Assembly: GCA_963515595.1 (NCBI GenBank)
Contig: CAUPYH010000075.1
Location: forward strand, 1-8,844
Direction: 5' to 3'
Source: Eikenella sp963515595
GTDB lineage: Bacteria; Pseudomonadota; Gammaproteobacteria; Burkholderiales; Neisseriaceae
DNA: 8,844 nt
Below, piece after piece: positions 1 to 5,071 of the stretch (the stretch's first letter is position 1; every line of letters starts with the position of its first letter). The notes under the pieces are model-generated. The model had not been told where the DNA came from, made no database searches, and saw only the letters and a program-made list of their open reading frames with translations. The translations under genes were made by a program, and so were the position numbers.

Positions 1-53
1 GATAGACCCAACCGTTTGCATATAAGTTGTTAAGAAGCCTGATTGATAACGAG

Positions 54-75
54 GGAGTGAGTTAGGAGTGAGTTA
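54..75. repeat. Two tandem copies of an 11-base repeat
   Basis: GGAGTGAGTTA occurs at 54-64 and again immediately at 65-75; a shorter GGAGTG follows at 81. It lies in the short non-coding stretch at the left edge (1-87), where I see no gene. The function is unknown. Two copies of an 11-mer in tandem may simply be a small duplication. Confidence 0.5.
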
Positions 76-87
76 GATGTGGAGTGC

Positions 88-122
88 CAAAAGGCTACCT
101 GAAATTTTCAGGTAGCCTTTTG
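88..122 (-). terminator. DUS-pair hairpin terminator after the symporter gene
   Basis: Two exact eikDUS words face each other (92-103 forward, 107-118 reverse). They form a near-perfect stem, CAAAAGGCTACCTG against CAGGTAGCCTTTTG, with a short A/T loop. It sits about 20 bases past the stop codon of the minus-strand symporter gene. Inverted DUS pairs acting as rho-independent terminators are well known in Neisseriaceae. The T-run on the minus strand is only four bases and lies in the stem arm, so termination is inferred from structure and position. Confidence 0.75.
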
Positions 123-142
123 CCGCCAGCAGCCGGAGTGGC

Positions 143-1120
143 TTACTTGGCAGCGGTATTTTCTTTTTGCGCGGCCTGTGCCTGCTTTTCGGCCTTGGTG
201 GCCCAATAGGAGGCGAGGAGGGAGCCGGAAATGTTGTGCCACACGCTGAAGATGGCGCTGGGCACGGCCACCAGCGGCATCATGGCGAAGTGGGCTTTGG
301 CCAGTGCCGCGCCGAGGCCGGAGTTTTGCATGCCCACTTCGATGGCGAGGGTTTTTTGCGCGTCGTAGGGCAGGCCGAAGAGTTTGGCGGCGAGGAAGCC
401 TAAGGCATAGCCGATGGCGTTGTGCAGCACCACTACGCCGAAAATCAACAGGCCGGTTTCGATAATCTGCGCGCGGCTGCCGGCCACCACGGCGCCGATA
501 ATCAGCACGATGGCAAGCACGGAAATCAGTGGCAGCACATCGATGGCGGCAGCAGTTTGCTTACGGAACAGGGTGTGTGCCACCACGCCCAGCACGATGG
601 GCAGTAGCACCATTTGCAAAATGGATACCAGCATTGTGGTGGCGGAAACGTCGATCCACTGGTTGGCAAACAGGAAGAATACTGCCGGGGTGAGCAGGGG
701 CGCGAGCAGGGTGCTGATGGAGGTAACGGCCACGGAGAGCGCCACATTGCCGCGTGCAAGAAAGGTCATTACGTTGGAGGCGGTGCCACCGGGGCAGGCA
801 CCCACCAACACCACGCCGATGGCCACTTCGGGCGGCAGATTAAGGGCGCGCGAGAGCAGGTAGGCGGTGGTGGGCATAATCACAAACTGCGCCACCACGC
901 CGATGAGCACAGCTTTGGGGTGTTGGCCGAGGATTTTGAAGTCGGAGGGGGCGAGGGTAAGCCCCATACCGAACATGATGATGCCCAAAAGCCAGGGGAT
1001 GTAGGGGGCGATGAAGCTGGTGAAGAGGGAAGGCGCCAAGAAGCCGGCCATGGTAAATAGTGCTGCCCACAGGGCAAAAGTGTTGCCGATGAAACGGCTG
1101 AATCTTTGTAAAGCTGTCAT
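143..1120 (-). CDS. Bile acid:sodium symporter (BASS) family transporter
   Basis: This is an inner-membrane, sodium-coupled transporter of the BASS/SBF family, 325 residues from the ATG at 1120 and almost entirely hydrophobic, with about ten predicted membrane segments. Numbered from that ATG, it carries the family core ACPGGTASNV (about residues 108-117) and EVGMQNSGLG (about 261-270). From memory, the sodium-site residues of the Neisseria meningitidis homologue ASBT-NM (Q77, S114, N115, S128, T132, E260, Q264) are all present here with a shift of one: Q78, S115, N116, S129, T133, E261, Q265. Sodium coupling is therefore well supported. The substrate is not: bacterial members move bile acids, pantoate or other organic anions. 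An upstream TTG at 1135 would add five residues, but neither start has a clear Shine-Dalgarno; the ATG matches the homologue's length better. The last 20 residues are a polar Ala/Lys/Gln tail. It is apparently monocistronic. Confidence 0.9.
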   Translation of the reverse strand: MTALQRFSRFIGNTFALWAALFTMAGFLAPSLFTSFIAPYIPWLLGIIMFGMGLTLAPSDFKILGQHPKAVLIGVVAQFVIMPTTAYLLSRALNLPPEVAIGVVLVGACPGGTASNVMTFLARGNVALSVAVTSISTLLAPLLTPAVFFLFANQWIDVSATTMLVSILQMVLLPIVLGVVAHTLFRKQTAAAIDVLPLISVLAIVLIIGAVVAGSRAQIIETGLLIFGVVVLHNAIGYALGFLAAKLFGLPYDAQKTLAIEVGMQNSGLGAALAKAHFAMMPLVAVPSAIFSVWHNISGSLLASYWATKAEKQAQAAQKENTAAK

Positions 1121-1154
1121 GATGGTTTTTTGCAATTTTTAACAGGAAGGGCGA

Positions 1155-1184
1155 AGGATACAAGAAAGCAGGGTTGCGGGACAA
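1155..1184 (-). promoter_or_regulatory. Weak candidate promoter for the symporter gene
   Basis: On the minus strand TTGTCC (1179-1184) and TATCCT (1155-1160) are 18 bases apart; each matches 4 of 6 sigma-70 consensus positions. The -10 lies 34 bases before the ATG at 1120. The position is suitable but the match is poor. Confidence 0.22.
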
Positions 1185-1189
1185 GGGGC

Positions 1190-1260
1190 GGGCTACCTGA
1201 AAAGTGTAAAGGCTGCATGGCATCGTCCGGCGATGCCTCTATAGCAAACCAACTTAACTT
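1190..1260 (+). repeat. Degenerate intergenic repeat, copy A, led by a DUS-like word
   Basis: It begins with GGGCTACCTGAA (eikDUS with one mismatch), then AAGTGTAAAGGCTGCAT, a 7-bp hairpin (GGCATCG 1219-1225 with CGATGCC 1231-1237), and TATAGCAAACCAACTTAACTT. The same order of words, without the hairpin, recurs at 2672-2723. Its presence in the 5' half of the frame running from 1130 to 1498 argues against that half being protein-coding. Confidence 0.5.
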
Positions 1261-1264
1261 AAAG

Positions 1265-1498
1265 ATGCTGTTTGGTAGGGCGGATGGGGCGAGCGTGGAT
1301 AAACTGCAGCAGTTCGAGGTGCTGCGCACAGCATTTCCTTTCGGCTACTGTGATGTCGGCATGCTGTTTTTCCATCTGGGAAACCACATACAGAGCATTT
1401 GGCTGATATACGGCGAAATGTACATGGAGCTGGTGGCCGACAGCTTTGAAGAATTTATGGAGAAAGCAGTGTTGGATAAGAAATGGGATTTCGGTTAG
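1265..1498 (+). pseudogene. C-terminal remnant of a SMI1/KNR4 (SUKH)-like protein
   Basis: The open frame can be read from a TTG at 1130, but its first half crosses a DUS-like repeat, so I take only the part from the ATG at 1265 (77 residues). The last 45 residues include LFFHLGNHIQSIWLIYGEMY followed by VADSFEEFMEKAVLDKK. This resembles the end of SMI1/KNR4 (SUKH) proteins: a hydrophobic strand, an acidic turn, then a 'ADSFEEFL'-type helix. Such proteins are often immunity partners of polymorphic or contact-dependent toxins and are normally about 130-180 residues, so the N-terminal half is missing. No Shine-Dalgarno is visible and no toxin gene is nearby. A hairpin follows the stop. The family call is by eye; it could also be a short unrelated hypothetical protein. 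Confidence 0.42.
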
Positions 1499-1522
1499 CG
1501 GCGGTGCCGGATGGCGATGCAA

Positions 1523-1554
1523 AAGGGCTGCTCCATATGGTTGGAGCAGCCCTT
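1523..1554. terminator. Perfect 12-bp hairpin, probably a bidirectional terminator
   Basis: AAGGGCTGCTCC (1523-1534) pairs perfectly with GGAGCAGCCCTT (1543-1554) around an 8-base loop. On the plus strand it lies 25 bases past the stop of the SUKH-like remnant and is followed by AAATGTTTT. On the minus strand, where tsaD transcription arrives, it ends in CCCTTTTGC. It can serve both convergent transcripts. Confidence 0.7.
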
Positions 1555-1558
1555 AAAT

Positions 1559-1604
1559 GTTTTCAGGTAGCCTTTGCCGGAGGGGATAAAGGCTAGCTGA
1601 AAAT
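1559..1604 (-). terminator. DUS-pair hairpin after tsaD
   Basis: An exact reverse DUS (1562-1573) faces a one-mismatch copy, AGGCTAGCTGAA (1590-1601). The arms extend to TTTTCAGGTAGCCTTT and AAAGGCTAGCTGAAAA with a 12-base loop and one mismatch in the stem. It lies 15 bases past the tsaD stop and is the likely terminator or 3' protecting hairpin, in series with the hairpin at 1523-1554. Confidence 0.6.
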
Positions 1605-1618
1605 ATCAATATATTGTT

Positions 1619-2665
1619 TTACCGAACGATTTCCGCCAGCGGCCAGCGCGGGCGCACGTTGAATCCGGCGGCGGGCTGCGCTTGTTGCAGGTGCATGGCG
1701 CCGGCGAAGGCAATCATGGCGCCATTGTCGGTGCACAGCGGCAGCGGCGGGAAATAAGTGCGTACGGCTTCGGGCTTGGCTTTGGGGTTTGGGCGTACTT
1801 GCAGCGCGGCGAGTTCGGCACGCAGTTTCCAGTTGGCGCCCACGCCGCCGGCCACCACAAGGGTGCGGTAGCCGGTGTGCAGCAGGGCTTGGCGGGATTT
1901 GGCCAGCAGTACATCCACCACGGCGTCTTGGAACGCGCGGCAGATATCGTTGCGGATGGCGTCCGGCAGGCTGCCGCCGTGTTCGGCGCGCACGTTTTGC
2001 ACAGTAGTGAGCACAGCGGTTTTGAGGCCGGAGAAGCTCATCTGCAAATTGCACGAATGCAGCATGGGGCGGGGAAAGGTGAAAGCATCGGGACGGCCGA
2101 GCTTGGCCAATTCGGAAAGTTTTGCGCCGCCGGGGTAGGGCAGGCCGAGCAGTTTGGCGGTTTTATCGAAAGCTTCGCCGGCGGCGTCGTCCACGCTTTC
2201 GCCGAGCAGTTCGTAGGCGCTGATGCCGCGCACAGCCATGAATTGGGTGTGGCCGCCGGATACGAGCAGGGCAACGAAGGGGAATTCGGGCTTCTCTTCG
2301 GCTAACAGAGGGGAGAGCAGGTGGCCTTCGAGGTGGTGTACGGGGATCACGGGTTTGCCCAGCGAAAAGGCGAGCGCGTTGGCATAGGCGCTGCCGGCCA
2401 GAAGTGCGCCGCCAAGGCCGGGGCCTTGGGTGTAGGCGACGGCATCGATGTCGGCGTAGTTTTTGCCGGCTTCGTGCAGGCAGGCTTGGGTGAGCGGCAC
2501 GAGGCGGCGGATGTGGTCGCGGCTGGCCAGCTCGGGCACCACGCCGCCGTATTCGGCATGCATGGCCATTTGGGTGTGCAGCTGGTTGCCGATGAGGCCG
2601 TGTTCGGTGCTGTAGAGCGCCACGCCGGTTTCGTCGCAGGAGGATTCGATGCCGAGAACGAGCAT
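1619..2665 (-). CDS. tsaD: tRNA N6-adenosine threonylcarbamoyltransferase TsaD
   Basis: TsaD (formerly Gcp/YgjD) transfers the threonylcarbamoyl group from TC-AMP to A37 of ANN-decoding tRNAs. It is the catalytic subunit of the cytoplasmic TsaBDE complex of t6A synthesis. The 348-residue length is normal for the bacterial family. The N-terminus LGIESSCDETGVA (4-16) is the ASKHA-fold phosphate-1 motif. Metal ligands are H111 and H115 in HHLEGH, and D313 in CTDNGAMIA. Nucleotide-binding segments LVSGGHT (134-140) and VAGGVGAN (271-278) are present, as is the conserved SFSGLKTA (210-217). I see no truncation or missing key residue. The ATG at 2665 is fixed by this conserved N-terminus. The only Shine-Dalgarno-like bases in front of it (AGGT) lie inside an exact DUS at 2672-2683. 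TsaB, TsaC and TsaE are not encoded in this window. The gene appears monocistronic. Confidence 0.98.
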   Translation of the reverse strand: MLVLGIESSCDETGVALYSTEHGLIGNQLHTQMAMHAEYGGVVPELASRDHIRRLVPLTQACLHEAGKNYADIDAVAYTQGPGLGGALLAGSAYANALAFSLGKPVIPVHHLEGHLLSPLLAEEKPEFPFVALLVSGGHTQFMAVRGISAYELLGESVDDAAGEAFDKTAKLLGLPYPGGAKLSELAKLGRPDAFTFPRPMLHSCNLQMSFSGLKTAVLTTVQNVRAEHGGSLPDAIRNDICRAFQDAVVDVLLAKSRQALLHTGYRTLVVAGGVGANWKLRAELAALQVRPNPKAKPEAVRTYFPPLPLCTDNGAMIAFAGAMHLQQAQPAAGFNVRPRWPLAEIVR

Positions 2666-2671
2666 GATAGA

Positions 2672-2723
2672 AGGCTACCTGAAAAATCAAAGGCTGTATT
2701 TTATCGCAAATCAACTTGGCTTT
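2672..2723. repeat. Exact eikDUS (2672-2683) heading intergenic repeat copy B
   Basis: AGGCTACCTGAA is followed by AAATCAAAGGCTGTATT and TATCGCAAATCAACTTGGCTT, matching copy A at 1190-1260 in order and mostly in sequence but lacking its internal hairpin. The DUS ends six bases before the tsaD start codon on the minus strand, so on the tsaD mRNA the reverse word lies in the ribosome-binding region. Confidence 0.6.
2698..2703 (-). promoter_or_regulatory. Candidate -10 box for tsaD
   Basis: On the minus strand TAAAAT (5 of 6 to TATAAT) lies 32 bases before the tsaD ATG. No good -35 box is found 16-18 bases upstream, so this is a weak candidate. It falls inside the repeat copy at 2672-2723. Confidence 0.25.
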
Positions 2724-3215
2724 CGCTATGGCATCGGCTTGCTAGGGCAGTAAATGGCAGTATGTGTTTGGGTAGAGTGTGGGTTTCATGCGTATGGGCG
2801 GATTGACATACACCTCCGATGAAATATTGCGGGGAAACATTGGCTAATGCAGGCGGGGATAGACCTTGTTGTTTTTTCGCACAGGTTAATTTTGGTTAAT
2901 TGCGTGTAATTTGCAGATAGGGGGAAGGTATGGTAATGAGGCGGGGGAGAGTTGGTTTTAGCCAGTATTGGTATGAAAAATATATTATTTTTTTGATTGG
3001 GGTAGAGCACTATTCTTAATCAGGGTGGCATTCGTTAATTAATAGTATTGTTTGCCCAGCGCATTGGATAAGAACGATTTTGGCGGCAGATGCTTGCGTT
3101 GGGTAAGTAGAGTAGGCAGTTTAATTGCCAGCTGCCACCAAACAGCGGATAATACGCGACAATTCTTGATTGGAATTTATCTGTGAGACGGCTAGAGGTC
3201 TGCAGATAGGGAATT
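2724..3215. other. Gene-poor, AT-richer intergenic stretch
   Basis: I find no gene, RNA gene or mobile element here. It holds A/T tracts (for example around 2976-2996), an isolated TTGACA at 2803-2808 without a good -10 partner, and the word TGCAGATAGGG at 2912-2922 and again at 3201-3211. A 74-residue minus-strand open frame (2786-3010) has no recognisable family features. The stretch separates divergent tsaD and the lipoprotein gene and is long for such a spacer. Confidence 0.5.
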
Positions 3216-3223
3216 TTTTAAGT

Positions 3224-3229
3224 TATAAC
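3224..3229 (+). promoter_or_regulatory. Candidate -10 box for the lipoprotein gene
   Basis: TATAAC matches 5 of 6 to the sigma-70 -10 and lies 26 bases before the ATG, in an AT-rich stretch. The hexamer 17 bases upstream (TGCAGA, 3201-3206) is a poor -35, so activation by a regulator or a different promoter is possible. Confidence 0.35.
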
Positions 3230-3241
3230 TTGAACTTTGTT

Positions 3242-3247
3242 AGAGGT
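3242..3247 (+). promoter_or_regulatory. Shine-Dalgarno of the lipoprotein gene
   Basis: AGAGGT ends eight bases before the ATG at 3256. It supports this start, which directly opens a lipoprotein signal peptide. Confidence 0.6.
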
Positions 3248-3255
3248 AATTCGAC

Positions 3256-3552
3256 ATGAAAAAATCTTTATTGGCCGCTGCCCTGATGTCTTTGTTCTTG
3301 GCTGCTTGTGGTGGTTCTGCTCCGGCTCCTGCCGCTTCTGATGCTTCTGCCGCTTCAGCTGCTTCTGAAGCTGCTGCAATGGCTTCTGATGTTGCCGGTG
3401 CTGCTTCTCAAGCTACTGCTGCCGTTGAAGGCGCTGCTTCTCAAGCTACTGCTGCTGTTGAAGGTGCTGCTTCTCAGGCTACTGCTGCCGTTGAAGGTGC
3501 CGCTTCTCAAGCTACTGCTGCTGTTGAAGCTGCTGCCAGCGCTGCCAAATAA
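3256..3552 (+). CDS. Small alanine-rich lipoprotein with four 11-residue repeats
   Basis: The 98-residue product starts with a textbook type II signal peptide: MKKS, a hydrophobic core, and a LAAC lipobox with the lipidated cysteine at 18. The mature part is about 81 residues, mostly Ala and Ser with some Glu, Gln, Thr and Val and no aromatic residues. After a Ser/Pro/Ala linker (about 21-47) come four consecutive 11-residue units of the form AASQATAAVEG (49-59, 60-70, 71-81, 82-92, the last ending EA), then AASAAK. The pattern predicts one long helix with an acidic residue every third turn, possibly a right-handed coiled coil. GCT is the dominant alanine codon and GCG is absent, unlike the GC-rich neighbours, which may mean high expression. 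It has its own Shine-Dalgarno and a strong terminator. It is probably anchored in the outer membrane. I do not recognise the family. A role as spacer or Lpp-like structural protein is only a guess. Confidence 0.88.
   Translation: MKKSLLAAALMSLFLAACGGSAPAPAASDASAASAASEAAAMASDVAGAASQATAAVEGAASQATAAVEGAASQATAAVEGAASQATAAVEAAASAAK
3400..3531 (+). repeat. Four tandem 33-base repeats inside the lipoprotein gene
   Basis: Units 3400-3432, 3433-3465, 3466-3498 and 3499-3531 differ only at a few third codon positions and in the last codon of unit four (GCT for GGT/GGC). Because 33 is divisible by three, gain or loss of a unit changes length but not frame. Confidence 0.92.
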
Positions 3553-3574
3553 TTTGGCGGTTTGAGACCAAGCA

Positions 3575-3598
3575 AAAGCCCCGCAAAAGCGGGGCTTT
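3575..3598 (+). terminator. Rho-independent terminator of the lipoprotein gene
   Basis: AAAGCCCCGC (3575-3584) pairs perfectly with GCGGGGCTTT (3589-3598) around an AAAA loop, followed by GTTTTA. It lies 22 bases past the stop codon. The GC-rich 10-bp stem with T-rich tail is a classic strong terminator, and it contains no DUS. Confidence 0.92.
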
Positions 3599-3709
3599 GT
3601 TTTATGGCTAAAGCACTTCGATTCTTTCAATGTTGGTGTGTCTTGCCACACTTATGTATTGCTTGTGGCTCATAGCTGTGTATGAATAAAGATGTGCTTA
3701 GTTCTCATG

Positions 3710-3759
3710 GAGGGATTCTTGATGCTGCTGGTGTTCCCCGGGGGTTTTATGAATCCCTC
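3710..3759. repeat. 9-bp inverted repeat between convergent genes
   Basis: GAGGGATTC (3710-3718) is the exact reverse complement of GAATCCCTC (3751-3759), with a 32-base spacer containing CCCCGGGG. It lies between the lipoprotein terminator and the hairpin that ends ccsB. Upstream, at 3642-3666, GCCACA and TGTGGC can form another small stem. No gene is supported in 3604-3771, and the function is unknown. Confidence 0.4.
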
Positions 3760-3771
3760 TATATATTGATC

Positions 3772-3829
3772 AGGCTACCTTAAAATGCAGCACAGTGAAA
3801 TTTCTGTGCGGCTTATTTTCAGGTAGCCT
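3772..3829. terminator. Compound DUS-pair hairpin between convergent genes
   Basis: A one-mismatch DUS (AGGCTACCTTAA, 3772-3783) faces an exact reverse DUS (3818-3829). Between them GCACAG (3790-3795) pairs with CTGTGC (3804-3809) around TGAAATTT, giving a two-tier stem. It lies about ten bases past the ccsB stop on the minus strand. The T-run (TTTTT, 3829-3833) is on the plus side, so it can also stop plus-strand read-through from the lipoprotein side. Confidence 0.65.
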
Positions 3830-3838
3830 TTTTGCGCT

Positions 3839-5071
3839 TTACAGCCCGCCGTAGGAATGCAGCCCGCCCAAAAACATATTTACGCCGACGAAGGCGAAGG
3901 CAGTGATGAAGAAGCCAATAATTGCCCACCACGCCAATGGCTTGCCGCCCCAGCCGCGCACCAGGCGGATATGCAGCCAGGCCGCGTAGTTGAGCCACAC
4001 CACCAGCGCCCAGTTTTCTTTCGGATCCCAGCTCCAATAACGCCCCCAGGCATCGGCTGCCCACAGCGCGCCGAGCACGGTGGCTACGGTGAAGAAGAGG
4101 AAACCGATGGCGATGGCTTGATACATGGCTTCTTCAATCACTTCGGCTTCAGGTAGCCGCAACGAGGGGCGGCGCAGTTTCATCAATTCGGCCACACCGA
4201 GGAAGGCGGCCAAGCAAAATGCACCGTAGCCGATGAAATTGGCCGGCACATGCAGCTTCATCCACCACGATTGCAGGGCGGGAATCAGCGGCCGGATTTG
4301 CTGGGCGTTGTAGCTGAAGGTATACCACAGCACGAAGCCGACTAAAATCAGCTGCAGGGTGTATACAAACACGCCTAGCCGATGTAGTCGGAACTTGCCT
4401 TCGTAATACAGAAACATCAAAGCCGTGATGACGATAAACAGGATGAACACTTCATACAGGTTCGACAGCGGAATATGGCCATTGCCTGGGGTGAGCAGAT
4501 AGCTCTCATGCCAACGCACCAGCATGCCGGTGAGCCCAATGGCGGCGGCGGCCCAAGCCAGGTAGCGGGCGATGCGCAGCAGCATGGGCACGGCGTGCGG
4601 GCTGTCTGTTTCCGACTGTTTGTTGCCGCCGAGCAAACCGAGCGCGTAGCACAGCCAGGCCATCGGCACCAGGGCGCACAGCCAGCCGATAGCCGATTGG
4701 CTGGCCAAGAAATAGCGCAGCAGGAAGCGTTCGCCGTTGGCCATCTGCCCGGCATAGAGCACGGTGGCGATATAGGCCAGAGCGATGCACAACGGCATCA
4801 GCAGGCGCAGCGGTTTGTAAAACCAGCCCAGCCACACGGCGGCGGCGGCGCTAAACCATAAAATGCACACTTCATAAATGTCCATGCGGTGCGGCAGCAG
4901 AATCTGCACCGCAGCGGCAATGGCCGTCATCAGGGCGGCAAACAGCCAGTCGGCTACGGAAAGCAGCTTCCAGAAACGCTGCTCCTGCAACAGCTCGTGC
5001 TGCGGCAGCCGGTGTGGGGCACTGGCTGCCTGTTTTTGCGGCAGGGCATCGGGCGTGTTAGGGTTGGTCAT
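3839..5071 (-). CDS. ccsB: Cytochrome c biogenesis protein CcsB (CcsA/ResC type)
   Basis: This 410-residue integral membrane protein is the haem-handling half of the System II (Ccs) cytochrome c synthase; CcsA, CcsB and ResC are used for the same protein in different naming schemes. It contains the tryptophan-rich WWD signature WGRYWSWDPKE (342-352), which binds haem on the periplasmic side. It also has the flanking periplasmic histidines H274 (LHVPANFIGY) and H405 (GLHSYGG), and H367, which by spacing matches the transmembrane histidine between them. The N-terminal 30 residues are polar; several membrane segments then run up to the C-terminal WWD module. The ATG at 5071 has AGGA eight bases upstream (5080-5083). 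It overlaps the end of resB by 14 bases, so the two are translationally coupled. A DUS with one mismatch lies in frame at 4148-4159, coding for RLPE. Confidence 0.95.
   Translation of the reverse strand: MTNPNTPDALPQKQAASAPHRLPQHELLQEQRFWKLLSVADWLFAALMTAIAAAVQILLPHRMDIYEVCILWFSAAAAVWLGWFYKPLRLLMPLCIALAYIATVLYAGQMANGERFLLRYFLASQSAIGWLCALVPMAWLCYALGLLGGNKQSETDSPHAVPMLLRIARYLAWAAAAIGLTGMLVRWHESYLLTPGNGHIPLSNLYEVFILFIVITALMFLYYEGKFRLHRLGVFVYTLQLILVGFVLWYTFSYNAQQIRPLIPALQSWWMKLHVPANFIGYGAFCLAAFLGVAELMKLRRPSLRLPEAEVIEEAMYQAIAIGFLFFTVATVLGALWAADAWGRYWSWDPKENWALVVWLNYAAWLHIRLVRGWGGKPLAWWAIIGFFITAFAFVGVNMFLGGLHSYGGL
4148..4159 (-). repeat. DUS-like word inside ccsB (one mismatch)
   Basis: TTCAGGTAGCCG on the plus strand differs from the eikDUS complement only at the last base. 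On the coding strand it reads CGGCTACCTGAA, encoding part of RLPEAE around residues 305-310, in a cytoplasmic-looking loop between membrane segments. Confidence 0.65.

Noticed and set aside
1121..1135. TTG start at 1135 for the symporter, five residues longer
   Set aside because: It has no Shine-Dalgarno, and the ATG at 1120 puts the sodium-site residues one position from those of the Neisseria homologue.
1130..1264. 5' half of the SUKH-like open frame (from a TTG at 1130)
   Set aside because: It overlaps the start of the symporter gene and runs through a DUS-like repeat and hairpin also found elsewhere as intergenic sequence.
2803..2831. Promoter starting with a perfect TTGACA at 2803
   Set aside because: No acceptable -10 box is found 16-18 bases downstream and no gene follows closely.
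2786..3010. 74-residue minus-strand open frame
   Set aside because: It has no family resemblance or membrane pattern, and its composition fits random reading of AT-rich spacer DNA.
2912..3211. TGCAGATAGGG repeated at 2912 and 3201
   Set aside because: An 11-base repeat within about 600 bases is moderately likely by chance and the flanks do not match.
3707..3769. 20-codon hydrophobic open frame between convergent genes
   Set aside because: There is no Shine-Dalgarno and it overlaps an inverted repeat; it is too short to support.
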